The position numbers and the translations under genes were made by a program. From Runella sp. MFBS21 (lineage in GTDB: Bacteria; Bacteroidota; Bacteroidia; Cytophagales; Spirosomataceae): 64,000 nt of DNA. The DNA lies in contig NZ_JARNTW010000003.1 of the NCBI RefSeq assembly GCF_029433105.1, forward strand, positions 310,001 through 374,000. Reading direction: 5' to 3'. The notes beneath the pieces are model-generated. The model did no database searches. It saw nothing but the letters and a program-made list of their open reading frames with translations, and was not told the origin of the DNA. Numbering within the stretch: the stretch's first letter is position 1; each line of letters begins with the position of its first letter. Below are positions 26,664 through 36,467 of the stretch, in pieces.

Positions 26664-27527
26664 ATGCGTCTATCCACGTTGCTAAGTTTTTGTTTGCTTC
26701 TCACCTGGACAGTTCGTGCACAAAACTCGTCTTCCATAGCAGCCGTCAATGGTACTAAGCTATACTACGAAGTAGCAGGGCGCGGAGAAGCTTTGGTTTT
26801 TATTCACAGTATCGCCCTCGATACTCGCGTTTGGGATGCCCAATGGTCGGTTTTTTCCAAGAAATTTAAAGCTATAAGGTACGATGTGCGCGGCTATGGG
26901 CAGTCGGGTCGCGCACACGACCCTCACGATCCTACTGAAGATTTAAAAGCATTGCTTGATTATCTCAAAGTAGAAAAAGCCCATTTGGTAGGTCAGGGTA
27001 TGGGAGGTAATATCGCCTTGAATTTTGCAGCCAAATACCCCGACAGAGTCCTAAAAATCATCTCTGTAGACACTACATTAGACGGTTTTGCTGACTATAC
27101 TGCTGATTTCAATGCTACTCTAAATCAGATTGTGGATTTAGCCTCTCATCGCGGCTGGCACGACGAAGAGCAAGCGGTATGGCTCCGATCTCCGCTTACT
27201 CGCCTTTACACTGCCGATGATAGAGCTATCATCAACCTGAGTGAAATCATTGCCGATTATCACGGCGATCACTTTATCAATCCCCGCATCAATCCTGACT
27301 TTGGCAGCCCCAGTACTTTGCAATTATTATCCAAAATCCAAAATCCTTTGCTCATCCTCGTAGGCGAAAAAGACGAGGAAAGTATGCACCGTATTGCCAA
27401 AATTTTAGAAGCCCAAGTACCTTATTCTCAAAAACGTATTATCAAAGGTGCAGGACATCTCTCCAACATGGACAAACCAAAAAACTTCAATCACTTAGCA
27501 TTAAGCTTTTTAAGGAAGAAACCTTAA
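26664..27527 (+). CDS. secreted alpha/beta-hydrolase-fold protein with Gly at the nucleophile position
   Basis: 287 residues with a signal peptide (about 1-20, ending VRAQ). The alpha/beta-hydrolase fold is clear: oxyanion strand ALVFIHSIALDTRVWDAQW, DVRGYGQSG, the nucleophile elbow, LLILVGEKDEES with the acid, and KGAGHLSNMDKP with the catalytic His. The elbow reads GQGMGG, so residue 112 is Gly (codon GGT 26997-26999) instead of the Ser of GxSxG. A GGT-to-AGT change would restore Ser. The protein may be a non-hydrolytic member, a recently inactivated enzyme, or carry a base-calling error. Confidence 0.8.
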   Translation: MRLSTLLSFCLLLTWTVRAQNSSSIAAVNGTKLYYEVAGRGEALVFIHSIALDTRVWDAQWSVFSKKFKAIRYDVRGYGQSGRAHDPHDPTEDLKALLDYLKVEKAHLVGQGMGGNIALNFAAKYPDRVLKIISVDTTLDGFADYTADFNATLNQIVDLASHRGWHDEEQAVWLRSPLTRLYTADDRAIINLSEIIADYHGDHFINPRINPDFGSPSTLQLLSKIQNPLLILVGEKDEESMHRIAKILEAQVPYSQKRIIKGAGHLSNMDKPKNFNHLALSFLRKKP

Positions 27528-27713
27528 ATTTGATGCCGTACAACAAACCAAACCCCAACCTAGGGCTTATAAATAGAACGCTATTTTTAACAATTTGATA
27601 AAACCTTTTGATGAGGAATAGGTATTGTTTTGCAGTCAATTTTGCACAATAGTCCTAATGTCAATTTTGTTCGTAGTATATTTATCAAAGCCCAATTACA
27701 ACAATACCTTTTT

Positions 27714-30257
27714 ATGGATACCAGAAGAGAGTTTCTCAAAAAAGCAGCTTTGCTCTCCAGTGGAGCAAGCCTCTGGGGCATGTTGCCTGCCTCTATTCAA
27801 AAAGCACTAGAAATCAATCCTGCCCAAGGCAGTACCTATCTCGATGCTGAGCACATTGTAGTGCTGATGCAAGAAAATCGCTCTTTTGACCACTGTTTTG
27901 GTACACTCAAAGGTGTTAGGGGCTTTAATGACCCCCGTGCGATAAGTTTGCCTAATAAAAACCCCGTTTGGTTACAAACCAACCCCAACGGTGAAACCTA
28001 CGCCCCTTTCCGCCTTGACATAAAAAATACTAAAGTAACTTGGATGAGCTCGCTGCCTCATTCGTGGGTGGATCAAGTAGATGCCCGAAACGACGGCAAA
28101 TACGACCGCTGGCTATACAGCAAGCGCTCTGGCCGTAAAGAATACGCTCATATGCCCCTTACGCTGGGATATTTCAACCGAGAAGACCTTCCTTTTTATT
28201 ATGCTTTAGCAGATGCTTTTACGGTATGTGACCAGCATTTTTGTTCTTCTTTGACCGGTACCACCCCCAATCGACTCTACCTCTGGACGGGTACAGTCCG
28301 CGAAAAACCCACTATTGAATCAAAAGCCAACGTTCGAAACTCCGACGTAGATTATGATGATCTCGCTAGTTGGACGACTTTTCCAGAACGCTTAGAAGAC
28401 AACAACATTTCGTGGCGAATCTACCAAAACGAACTTAGTCTACCTGTTGGATTTACGGGTGAGCAAGAAGAATGGTTAGCTAATTTTACGGATAATCCTA
28501 TCGAGTGGTTTTCGCAGTATCATGTTCGATTCTCACAGGCATATCAAAAGTTTTTGGCTAAACAAGTTCAGGTACTGCCCACGGAAATTGCCGAATTAGA
28601 AGAAAAAATCAAAACTTTGCCTGCCACAGGTACCGAAACCGACACGGCAAAAAAAACGCTTGCCAACAAACAGAGAATGCTCGAAATCGCAAAAAAAGAC
28701 CGCGAGCTCTGGACCCAAGAGAATTTTCAAAAACTATCTCAACGCGAAAAAAATCTGCATCAAAAAGCGTTTACAACCAACATCAACGACCCCGATTATC
28801 ATAAAATTACAACTCTAAAATACAAAGACGGAGACACCGAACGCGAAATGTCGGTACCCAAAGGCGATGTGTTGCATCAGTTTAGAGCCGATGTCAACAG
28901 TGGCAACTTACCGACCATTTCTTGGGTAGTAGCCCCCGAAAACTTCTCCGACCACCCTGGTGCTCCTTGGTACGGTGCTTGGTATATTTCGGAAGTGATG
29001 GATATTCTTACCAAAAATCCTGAGGTATGGAAAAAAACTATTTTTATCGTCACCTATGATGAAAATGACGGATACTTCGACCATGTACCCCCTTTTGTAG
29101 CTCCTGACCCTTATCGCCCTGAGACCGGCAATGTCTCTAAAGGAATAGACAGCAGTGTTGAGCATGTACGCATGGAACAAGAAGTCGCCGACAAACGTAC
29201 CCCCAAAGATTCGCGAGCAGGCTCAATTGGCCTTGGATATAGAGTACCTATGCTCGTAGTGTCGCCTTGGAGTAAAGGTGGTTATGTCAACTCTCAAGTA
29301 CTCGATCACACGTCGGTGTTGCAGTTTATGGAACATTTCCTAACCAACAAAACCAAGAAGCCTATCAAAGAAAGTAATATTAGTGCATGGCGACGAGCCG
29401 TGTGCGGTGACTTGACTTCGGCCTTCAGACCTTACAATGGAGAAGATATAAAACTGCCTACTTCGGTCGATAAAAATGCTTTCATCCAAAGCGTACACCA
29501 AGCCAAGTTCAAAAATCCTCCTGCCAATTTTAAGCAACTTTCGGCTCAGGAGGTTGAGCAAATCAAAAGTCAGCCCCTGAATTCGCCCCTTTTGGCTAAA
29601 CAAGAAGCTGGTATCAAACCTGCCTCTCCACTTCCTTATCAGCTTTATGCAGAAGGAAAATTGAGCGCCGACAAAAAATCTTTTCAATTGAAAATGACCG
29701 CTCATAACGAAGTATTTGGTGAAAAAGCAGCGGGTTCTCCTTTTAATGTATATGCCCCAGGTAAATATCGCAACGAAGACCTCAAAGCATGGTCTTATGC
29801 TGTATTGCCAGGCGACTCTCTGACAGATAGCTACCCGCTCCAAAACTTTGAAAATGGTCAGTATCATCTACGGGTCTATGGCCCCAATGGTTATTTCAGA
29901 GAATTTAGTGGCAATGCCAACGACCCACAAGTGGAGATTGTGTGCGAGTATGAACGTACCGCTCCCAAAAGCAAACAATTGACCGGCAATCTGACTATCA
30001 AACTCCGTAACCTCGACCCTCAACGTAAACTAAAAGTAGAGGTGGCCGAACACGCCTACAAAGGTAGCAAGCAAACCAAAACCGTGGACAAAAACGGTAC
30101 GCTATTCATAGCTCTTGACCTCAAGTCTAGCTTTGGTTGGTATGATTTTAGCGTAAAAATAGACGGATATTCTAATTTTGAACAGCGTTTTGCGGGCCGT
30201 GTCGAAACTGGCAAGCCTAGCATGAGCGACCCACTTATGGGAAAAGTTGATGTATAA
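27714..30257 (+). CDS. phosphocholine-type phospholipase C (Tat-exported)
   Basis: 847 residues from ATG 27714; a TTG at 27630 would add a stretch that spoils the Tat signal. The N-terminus has a twin-arginine motif (TRREFLKKAA) and a hydrophobic segment. The phosphoesterase domain starts HIVVLMQENRSFDHCFGTLKGVRGF, with the metal-binding Glu-Asn. It continues through LTGTTPNRLYLWTG, containing the Thr nucleophile region, and TYDENDGYFDHVPPF with metal ligands. Two C-terminal beta-rich domains (about 630-840) match the DUF756 pair of this family. It hydrolyses phosphatidylcholine or sphingomyelin outside the cytoplasm, a way to obtain phosphate or choline. Confidence 0.92.
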   Translation: MDTRREFLKKAALLSSGASLWGMLPASIQKALEINPAQGSTYLDAEHIVVLMQENRSFDHCFGTLKGVRGFNDPRAISLPNKNPVWLQTNPNGETYAPFRLDIKNTKVTWMSSLPHSWVDQVDARNDGKYDRWLYSKRSGRKEYAHMPLTLGYFNREDLPFYYALADAFTVCDQHFCSSLTGTTPNRLYLWTGTVREKPTIESKANVRNSDVDYDDLASWTTFPERLEDNNISWRIYQNELSLPVGFTGEQEEWLANFTDNPIEWFSQYHVRFSQAYQKFLAKQVQVLPTEIAELEEKIKTLPATGTETDTAKKTLANKQRMLEIAKKDRELWTQENFQKLSQREKNLHQKAFTTNINDPDYHKITTLKYKDGDTEREMSVPKGDVLHQFRADVNSGNLPTISWVVAPENFSDHPGAPWYGAWYISEVMDILTKNPEVWKKTIFIVTYDENDGYFDHVPPFVAPDPYRPETGNVSKGIDSSVEHVRMEQEVADKRTPKDSRAGSIGLGYRVPMLVVSPWSKGGYVNSQVLDHTSVLQFMEHFLTNKTKKPIKESNISAWRRAVCGDLTSAFRPYNGEDIKLPTSVDKNAFIQSVHQAKFKNPPANFKQLSAQEVEQIKSQPLNSPLLAKQEAGIKPASPLPYQLYAEGKLSADKKSFQLKMTAHNEVFGEKAAGSPFNVYAPGKYRNEDLKAWSYAVLPGDSLTDSYPLQNFENGQYHLRVYGPNGYFREFSGNANDPQVEIVCEYERTAPKSKQLTGNLTIKLRNLDPQRKLKVEVAEHAYKGSKQTKTVDKNGTLFIALDLKSSFGWYDFSVKIDGYSNFEQRFAGRVETGKPSMSDPLMGKVDV

Positions 30258-30278
30258 ATAGTTGTCAATGCTAGCACT

Positions 30279-30324
30279 CCCCCTTAGAAACTCTCCAATG
30301 CTTTTCTAAGGGGGTTTGTTATTT
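30279..30324 (+). terminator. intrinsic terminator after the phospholipase gene
   Basis: A 12-bp stem, CCCCCTTAGAAA (30279-30290) with TTTCTAAGGGGG (30303-30314), is followed by TTTGTTATTTCTT. It lies 22 bases after the stop. Confidence 0.8.
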
Positions 30325-30417
30325 CTTACCCTCCTTCTTGGTCTACTAAAAATCTATGTTTTTATTAAAAAAGAACAGATAATGATTTCTATCAAAAGCC
30401 ATTTAAGCTTTTGTGTT

Positions 30418-30425
30418 TACTTTTG
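30418..30425 (+). promoter_or_regulatory. possible -7 element (TACTTTTG) for fumC
   Basis: It matches TAnnTTTG 61 bases before ATG 30486 and lies after the terminator of the previous gene. No clear -33 motif. Confidence 0.4.
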
Positions 30426-30485
30426 CAGCGTCAATACATTTGTTTAAACACGACGCCTCACTCGCGTCATCAATCAACCAATATA

Positions 30486-31907
30486 ATGGAATACCGCATA
30501 GAAAAAGATACCATGGGCAAAGTAGAAGTCCCCGCTCATGTGTACTGGGGAGCGCAAACCCAACGCTCTATTATGAATTTTCCTATCGCTCAGGACATCA
30601 ACAAAATGCCCAAAGAAATCATTCGGGCATTTGCGTATCTCAAAAAAGCCGCTGCGATTACTAATTTTGAAGCGGGAGTTCTTCCAGAAGACAAAAAAAA
30701 TCTCATCGGCCAAGTATGCGATGAAATTTTAGAAGGCAAACTCAACGACCAATTCCCACTCGTAGTATGGCAAACAGGCTCGGGTACTCAGTCCAACATG
30801 AACTGTAATGAGGTGATTGCTTACCGCGCCCACGTCATCAACGGCGGGTCTTTGCTAGATGAAAAAAAATATTTGAACCCCAACGACGACGTCAACAAGT
30901 CGCAGTCATCTAATGATACCTTCCCTACTGCAATGCACATTGCGGCGTATCAGATTTTGACCGAAATCACCATCCCTGGCATCGAAAAACTCCGCGATAC
31001 CCTTCAAGCCAAATCTAAAGCCTTCAAAGATGTGGTGAAAATTGGACGTACGCACTTCATGGACGCTACGCCCCTTACGCTTGGTCAAGAGTTTTCGGGC
31101 TATGTATCGCAGCTTAATCATGGGCTAAAAGCCATAAAAAATACACTTGCGCACTTGTCAGAACTGGCCTTGGGCGGAACCGCCGTAGGTACAGGTATCA
31201 ATACTCCCAAAGGGTATTCAGAAAACGTAGCTGCGCATATCGCTGCTTTGACGGGTTTGCCTTTTGTAACGGCTGAAAATAAGTTTGAAGCACTCGCCGC
31301 CCACGATGCCATAGTAGAAGCCCACGGCGCTCTCAAAACAGTAGCCGTAAGCCTCATGAAAATCGGTAACGATATTCGGATGTTGTCGTCAGGGCCGCGT
31401 GCGGGTATTGGCGAAATCTACATCCCTGACAACGAACCTGGTAGCTCTATCATGCCGGGCAAAGTAAACCCTACTCAGTGTGAAGCTATGACGATGGTAG
31501 CGGCGCAAGTAATGGGCAACGACGTAGCTATCAATATCGGCGGGTCAAATGGTCATTTTGAATTGAACGTATTCAAACCCGTCATGATTTACAACTTCTT
31601 GCATTCTGCACGCTTGATTGGGGATGTATGCGTGGCTTTCAATGACAAATGCGCCATAGGTATTGAACCATTGACCGAAAATATCCGCAAACACGTCAAC
31701 AATTCTTTGATGCTAGTAACGGCCCTTAACCCTAAAATCGGGTATTACAATGCGGCGGCGATTGCCCAAGATGCCCATAAGCGCGGTATTACGCTCAAAC
31801 AAGCGGCTCTTGAAATGGAACTCAAAGGCTTAGACTTCACCCACATGACTTCTGAGCAATTTGACGAATGGGTACGCCCCGAAGACATGGTAGGAGGCTT
31901 GAAATAG
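30486..31907 (+). CDS. fumC: class II fumarate hydratase
   Basis: 473 residues from ATG 30486 ([16 protein letters not shown]); the GTG at 30411 is not needed. It converts fumarate to malate in the TCA cycle as a cytoplasmic tetramer. Signatures are [60 protein letters not shown], and the superfamily signature [11 protein letters not shown] with the catalytic Ser loop. Length and motif order are complete. It stands alone, with a terminator-like palindrome downstream. Confidence 0.96.
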   Translation: MEYRIEKDTMGKVEVPAHVYWGAQTQRSIMNFPIAQDINKMPKEIIRAFAYLKKAAAITNFEAGVLPEDKKNLIGQVCDEILEGKLNDQFPLVVWQTGSGTQSNMNCNEVIAYRAHVINGGSLLDEKKYLNPNDDVNKSQSSNDTFPTAMHIAAYQILTEITIPGIEKLRDTLQAKSKAFKDVVKIGRTHFMDATPLTLGQEFSGYVSQLNHGLKAIKNTLAHLSELALGGTAVGTGINTPKGYSENVAAHIAALTGLPFVTAENKFEALAAHDAIVEAHGALKTVAVSLMKIGNDIRMLSSGPRAGIGEIYIPDNEPGSSIMPGKVNPTQCEAMTMVAAQVMGNDVAINIGGSNGHFELNVFKPVMIYNFLHSARLIGDVCVAFNDKCAIGIEPLTENIRKHVNNSLMLVTALNPKIGYYNAAAIAQDAHKRGITLKQAALEMELKGLDFTHMTSEQFDEWVRPEDMVGGLK

Positions 31908-31917
31908 TACACGCCTA

Positions 31918-31999
31918 ACCCCGGCAACGTTTTGAACCGCCCCTACAACCCCGGCAACGTTTTGAACGTTGCCGGGGTTTACGTTGCCAGGGTTTTTCA
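31918..31999 (+). terminator. GGCAACGTT-type palindrome after fumC, partly duplicated
   Basis: The perfect hairpin 31947-31979 (AACCCCGGCAACGT with ACGTTGCCGGGGTT) is preceded at 31918-31936 by a direct copy of its left arm. It is followed by TACGTTGCCAGGGTTTTT, giving a T run. It belongs to a family also seen at 40667, 40709, 47095 and 61064. The small open frame across it is not a gene. Confidence 0.65.
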
Positions 32000-32139
32000 G
32001 AACGCTCTAATCACCAAACCAAACGCCTCAACCTTCTCTATATACGCTTGGCTTCATTTGTTTGGAATAAGAATAGGCTTTTATTCAATTTTGTATTCCA
32101 AATCTGTTTCGAAAAAACTCTTACAGCCAATCCTATAAA

Positions 32140-33201
32140 ATGTCTCTCTTCGGCAACCTCGCCTTACTCATCTCATTCTTGTGTTATTTAAGTCTAGCGT
32201 CGATGGCTGGTAAGCCCATTCCAGGAGGCGACTATGGCGTAGGTCATGCCTTTGCCCTTATGTTTTCATATGCAGGTGTGGCCATTGGTCTTTGCATAGC
32301 AGGGGCAATGGTGTTTTGGAAAGGAGGGTTTGATTGGATAGCCGAAAAAAACACAGTGCGTAGCATACTGGTAATCACAGGTATTTTATCCATTCTTATA
32401 CTCAGTTTTTTTGGAGCAATGGGCAATGGAGGTGGTGCGCCTTGGGTGGTGCGTATGTTGGGAAAACATACCGTAGTGTGGTTGTTGCCTCCCGTATTTT
32501 GGACCACTCTTGTCTTACTCAATCCCTCCTTACGGACTTCTCTTTCCAGTACTTTATGGCAATGGCCCATCAAAGCAGTCGTTCTCCTCAGTGTATTGAG
32601 CTGCCTTGCCATGATTGGAGAATGGTTCGTCAATATTCCCATTCAAGTAGCCCAGCAAAGCAAAGCGCGAATAGAGGCCGACAACAAGCAAAAGCAGCAA
32701 TTTTTGAGCGAAATTGCCCAAAACAACGCTCAAACTTCGCTCATTACGATTTTGGTATTTACCACTAAATACCACGACCCCGACGTAAGAAATGCCGCTC
32801 TCGCCAAAATCAAATCCAACCCTCAATGGCAAGAATACCTCGTGGAGCGGTTGGCTACTCCGTGGGCTCCCCAAGTGTTTTCGTTTATGGCCGACAATGA
32901 GGTGGACAACAAAAATCTTTTTGTAAAACCCCTCGAAATAGGAATCTTAGAAATGGCAAAAGATTTTGAAGATGGCATGAGACGTACGCACACTTTTTAC
33001 GACGGTCAGTTTTACAGCGAAACGGAAGATGTCTTAGAAACCATTGCTAAATTTGAAGGTATGGGTGCGGATTATGCCCCTGCCGTGCGTAAAATGCGCG
33101 CCGCGCTAGACACGCCACTTGACAGCTATCAAGTCAAAGCCAATTTAAGGTGTATTCCAGTATTAGATCAATGGTTGAAAAAACATGAAAAAACTCGATA
33201 A
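32140..33201 (+). CDS. hypothetical multi-pass membrane protein with soluble C-terminal domain
   Basis: 353 residues, not recognised. Five hydrophobic segments occur in the first half (about 5-27, 37-60, 72-92, 106-125, 143-165). The soluble half has helical-repeat-like pieces (YHDPDVRNAALAKIKSNPQWQEYLVERL), suggestive of HEAT-like repeats, a common scaffold for protein contacts. Its last 17 bases overlap the start of the zinc-ribbon gene, so the two are translationally coupled. It follows the palindrome after fumC. Confidence 0.65.
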   Translation: MSLFGNLALLISFLCYLSLASMAGKPIPGGDYGVGHAFALMFSYAGVAIGLCIAGAMVFWKGGFDWIAEKNTVRSILVITGILSILILSFFGAMGNGGGAPWVVRMLGKHTVVWLLPPVFWTTLVLLNPSLRTSLSSTLWQWPIKAVVLLSVLSCLAMIGEWFVNIPIQVAQQSKARIEADNKQKQQFLSEIAQNNAQTSLITILVFTTKYHDPDVRNAALAKIKSNPQWQEYLVERLATPWAPQVFSFMADNEVDNKNLFVKPLEIGILEMAKDFEDGMRRTHTFYDGQFYSETEDVLETIAKFEGMGADYAPAVRKMRAALDTPLDSYQVKANLRCIPVLDQWLKKHEKTR

Positions 33202-33796
33202 TCTTCGATTTGCTGATACAGGCGCCAGCTTGTATGACTTAGCTACGTCGTATATAGTATCATGCCCGCAATGCCACAGTCGAGCCGTCATTACTACTGA
33301 TTTGGCACCAAGTACCTTTCGCCTTCGCTGTACCTCTTGTTTTCATGTAGAAACCCCTGCCCATTGGTATGGAGCTGCTACGGCTTTTGTGTCGGTCAAG
33401 TGTCGAGAATGCTATCATCCTTTAAGACGCTCGGCTTCTTGGAAAGGAACTTGGAAAAAATTAGCCATGAAATGTGACAAATGTGGCGACCAATGCGAAT
33501 ATGACGCCCATATCACTTATCACTCTCTCCACCAAGGCCGCATGACCGACCCGGTGTTTGGGTTAGATTTATGGCTTCAGCGAGAGTTTCGGGGGGAGTT
33601 GTTTTGGGCTTACAATTACGAACATTTGGCCTTACTGCGTCAATTTGTAGAAGCAAAACTTCGCGAACGAGGCATTAGTCCACGCAATACTATCAAGAAA
33701 AACAGTTCTATGATAAGCCGCCTGCCAGTCTTTATCAAGAAAGCTTCCCACCGCGCCGATTTATTAAAAATGATTTCACAAATGCAACAAGCGTAG
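33185..33796 (+). CDS. double zinc-ribbon protein, cytoplasmic
   Basis: 203 residues with two zinc-ribbon cores. The first has Cys27, Cys30, Cys49 and Cys52 (CPQCHS ... CTSCFH). The second has Cys73, Cys76, Cys97 and Cys100, with an extra Cys104 (CRECYH ... CDKCGDQC). The rest has a conserved-looking block DPVFGLDLWLQREFRGELFWAYNYEHL and a basic C-terminal tail. There is no export signal. The ribbons suggest a nucleic-acid or protein docking role. The start overlaps the preceding membrane-protein gene by 17 bases. I do not know a named family for it. Confidence 0.65.
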   Translation: MKKLDNLRFADTGASLYDLATSYIVSCPQCHSRAVITTDLAPSTFRLRCTSCFHVETPAHWYGAATAFVSVKCRECYHPLRRSASWKGTWKKLAMKCDKCGDQCEYDAHITYHSLHQGRMTDPVFGLDLWLQREFRGELFWAYNYEHLALLRQFVEAKLRERGISPRNTIKKNSSMISRLPVFIKKASHRADLLKMISQMQQA

Positions 33797-33811
33797 CCCT
33801 AGAATTTGGAC

Positions 33812-34246
33812 TTATTTTTTTACACCTGCATAAAAGAAAAACTCACTTTTACTTTGGTTCGAATAACTCACCATCAACACTTTAGATGATACTTCTTTGT
33901 CTTTTTTATCATCATACCATTTCCCTACTACATAGGTACCCACTTTGGTATTTTCATAATACAATTCTAGCCCGTCTTTCACTTCTTTAGTAGTAAAGCC
34001 TGAAAGCTTTTGGGTAGCAGGTTGGGGAATAAAATTGGTACGTGTCAAGTCGAAAGTGCCATTATTTTTCTTGACAATATCAAGACGGGGAAGCTGATTT
34101 TCGTCAGTGATGGCAATGCATAAGGGGTCTAAAAAAGCATTAGTGCGGTACACTCCTTCTAGCTCATTAGAATCTTGGCTTAGGTCATCGCTTTTACAAC
34201 TACCCAATACGCCCAACAATAGTAAAAAAGCAAAAAAGTTTTTCAT
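33812..34246 (-). CDS. small hypothetical lipoprotein
   Basis: 144 residues. The signal peptide ends in a lipobox at GVLGSCKSDDL (Cys17). The rest is a small beta-rich domain (PRLDIVKKNNGTFDLTRTNFIPQ) without recognised motifs. It is likely anchored in the outer membrane facing the periplasm. It ends next to the convergent zinc-ribbon gene with a 15-base gap, and its start borders the large repeat array. Confidence 0.6.
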   Translation of the reverse strand: MKNFFAFLLLLGVLGSCKSDDLSQDSNELEGVYRTNAFLDPLCIAITDENQLPRLDIVKKNNGTFDLTRTNFIPQPATQKLSGFTTKEVKDGLELYYENTKVGTYVVGKWYDDKKDKEVSSKVLMVSYSNQSKSEFFFYAGVKK

Positions 34247-34259
34247 AAAATAATCAGTT

Positions 34260-35233
34260 AAGGTTCTGAAAAATAGGACGCTTCTGAAGTGCTAACCGTT
34301 GGAACGTATGTACATTATTTTATCATGCCTTCGTCTGCTTACTTTGCGTCGGAGACGCAATCCCTTTTTTGCCCCAAATTACAGTTTGGGGCTAGCTTTC
34401 GCTCGTACCGACATCCTGTCGGTGCGAAGATGGTATAAAGTTCTCCGACTCTAATAAGAATATTTCATAACAACTAAGGTTCTGAATGATAGGACGTATC
34501 CATAGAGCTAATGGGTAGAATATTTCTAATGCTATTTTCTCATTATTCAGTTTATAGGCTTTGCGTCGAGACGCAGTACCTTTTTTGCCCCAAATTACAG
34601 TTTGGGGCTAGCTTGCGCTCGTACCGACATCCTGTCGGTGCGAAGACGGTATAAAGTCTCCGACTTTAATAAGAATATTTCATAACAACTAAGGTTCTGA
34701 ATGATAGGACGTATCCATAGAGCTAATGGGTAGAATATTTCTAATGCTATTTTCTCATTATTCAGTTTATAGGCTTTGCATCGGAGACGCAATCCCTTTT
34801 TTGCCCCAAATTACAGTTTGGGGCTAGTTTTCGCTCTTACCGACATCCTGTCGGTGCGAAGACGGTATAAAGTCTCCGACTTTAATAAGAATATTTCATA
34901 ACAACTAAGGTTCTGAATGATAGGACGTATCCATCTAGCTTGCGCTCGTACCGACATCCTGTCGGTGCGAAGACGGTATAAAGTCTCCGACTCTAATAAG
35001 AATATTTCATAACAACTAAGGTTCTGAATGATAGGACGTATCCATAGAGCTAATGGGTAGAATATTCCTAATGCTATTTTCTCATTATTCAGTTTATAGG
35101 CTTTGCGTCGGAGACGCAATCCCTTTTTTGCCCCAAATTACAGTTTGGGGCTAGCTTTCGCTCGTACCGACATCCTGTCGGTGCGAAGACGGTATAAAGT
35201 CTCCGACTTTATACTTTACTAAGAATACTTCAT
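34260..35233. repeat. modular tandem repeat array, unit about 215 bp
   Basis: An AAGGTTCTGAA landmark recurs at about 34260, 34476, 34691, 34907 and 35018, giving unit lengths of about 216, 215, 216 and 111, plus a final partial unit. A full unit contains a TTGCGTCGGAGACGCAA block, a GCCCCAAATTACAGTTTGGGGC hairpin (module A, shared with 14156-14442), and a CTCGTACCGACATCCTGTCGG palindrome with TAAAGTCTCCGACTTT (module B, shared with 9559 and 10409). It ends with an AT-rich spacer. The short unit lacks the spacer and module A. Minus-strand open frames here repeat the same peptide and are not genes. Confidence 0.9.
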
Positions 35234-35240
35234 AACATAA

Positions 35241-35272
35241 GAGCCGTTGAAGGCTTCATACTCCAACGGCTC
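35241..35272 (-). terminator. hairpin downstream of the sugar isomerase-like gene
   Basis: Stem GAGCCGTTG (35241-35249) and CAACGGCTC (35264-35272). It lies 25 bases past the stop of the minus-strand gene. The T-rich tail is weak on both strands, so function as a terminator is only probable. Confidence 0.45.
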
Positions 35273-35297
35273 TGTTATATGTATAGTAGGAAGTCTC

Positions 35298-36191
35298 CTA
35301 CACGTCACATATCAAAACACATTTTCTCAACGACTCTATCATTCCTGCTTTGTCTTTGGCCTTGGGTACATATTCTTGACCTACGTATCCTTTGTAGCCT
35401 GATGCCACAATCGCCCGCATGATGGCAGGATAATAAATCTCTTGTGTTTCGTCGATTTCGTTACGACCAGGATGCCCGCCCGTGTGATAGTGGCTGATGT
35501 ATTTTCCATACCGTTGGATATTGCGAATGTGGTCACCACTCATACTTTGCATATGATAGATATCATAAAGCATTTTAAATTTCTCGGACCCTACCATTTC
35601 GCAAAGCACCGCCCCCCACTCAATATTGTCGCACTGATAATCAGGGTGGCTAGCACGCGAACTCAACAACTCCATTGTAAGCGTAACATCGTATTTTTCG
35701 GCCAACGGAATAAGACGTTTGACACCTTTTTGGCAATTGAGAAGCCCTTGATAATCTCCTAGACCGTTGCGGTTTCCTGAAAAACAAATCACATTTTTGA
35801 TACCATATTCTTTGGCTTGTGGAAGGAGCTCTTCGTAGCATTTGTAGATGGCATCATGATTTTTAGGGTTGTTGAGAAAACTCGTCAAGCCTGTTTTTTC
35901 GGGCCAAGGATCAGCCCAGCCCATCGCCGAAGTAAGGCCGTAATTTTTCATGATAGGCCACTCTTTCGGCCCTGTAAGCTCAATAGACTCAATCCCAATT
36001 TCTTTAGCAGCTTGGCAAAGCTCCTCAAAAGGAATAGAACCATAGCACCAGCGACTTACGGAGTGTTTGATATTACCTTTTAGTTTAGTGGGTTCGGCGG
36101 CCATAGTGTCGTTTGTTATCACAGTAGAAACAGTTGCCGCTGAAGCTCCCAGTGCTTTGATTGCATCGCGACGTGATAGATTAGATTTCAT
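35298..36191 (-). CDS. hydroxypyruvate isomerase-like / sugar phosphate isomerase-epimerase family protein (Tat signal)
   Basis: 297 residues. The N-terminus carries a twin-arginine signal (SRRDAIKALGASAA). The TIM-barrel domain of the AP-endonuclease 2 superfamily follows, with the metal-binding Glu in TLTMELLSSR, DIYHMQ, and HYHTGGHPGRNEIDETQEIYYPAI, then YVGQEYVPK with the last Glu. This block order matches hydroxypyruvate isomerase-like proteins. Exported homologues are common in Bacteroidota and have no proven substrate. No transporter or dehydrogenase lies beside it. Confidence 0.83.
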   Translation of the reverse strand: MKSNLSRRDAIKALGASAATVSTVITNDTMAAEPTKLKGNIKHSVSRWCYGSIPFEELCQAAKEIGIESIELTGPKEWPIMKNYGLTSAMGWADPWPEKTGLTSFLNNPKNHDAIYKCYEELLPQAKEYGIKNVICFSGNRNGLGDYQGLLNCQKGVKRLIPLAEKYDVTLTMELLSSRASHPDYQCDNIEWGAVLCEMVGSEKFKMLYDIYHMQSMSGDHIRNIQRYGKYISHYHTGGHPGRNEIDETQEIYYPAIMRAIVASGYKGYVGQEYVPKAKDKAGMIESLRKCVLICDV

Positions 36192-36467
36192 TGGAAGGTT
36201 TTATTTTTATAAAGAAACATGGCTGGACTTTCTAACGTTTACTTACAACATTGCCATGTGTGTGTTCTAAAATAAATGACCGTTTGCTAAATAAACAACT
36301 CTTTGAAAAGCGCAACTCACTAAAAAACGCTTAAACCACTTATCTTCACTAATAAGATTCTGACTATTAAATATTTCTATTTCGTATTAAGCAGTTTTTT
36401 TAGCTTTAAAAAAGTAAAACATAACTAATTTCAAACAAAATCAACCATCGCTTAAATTTTATAAATC

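Noticed and set aside
31932-32138. Small open frame after fumC
   Set aside because: It starts inside the palindrome and half-repeat region and lacks any protein-like features.
34595-35119. Minus-strand open frames with nearly identical peptides (YKLNNEKIALEIFYPLALW type)
   Set aside because: They are translations of the 215-bp repeat array; similarity follows from DNA repetition and no start or domain supports them.
34260-35233. CRISPR array
   Set aside because: The units are long, the spacers are nearly identical rather than unique, and no cas gene is near.
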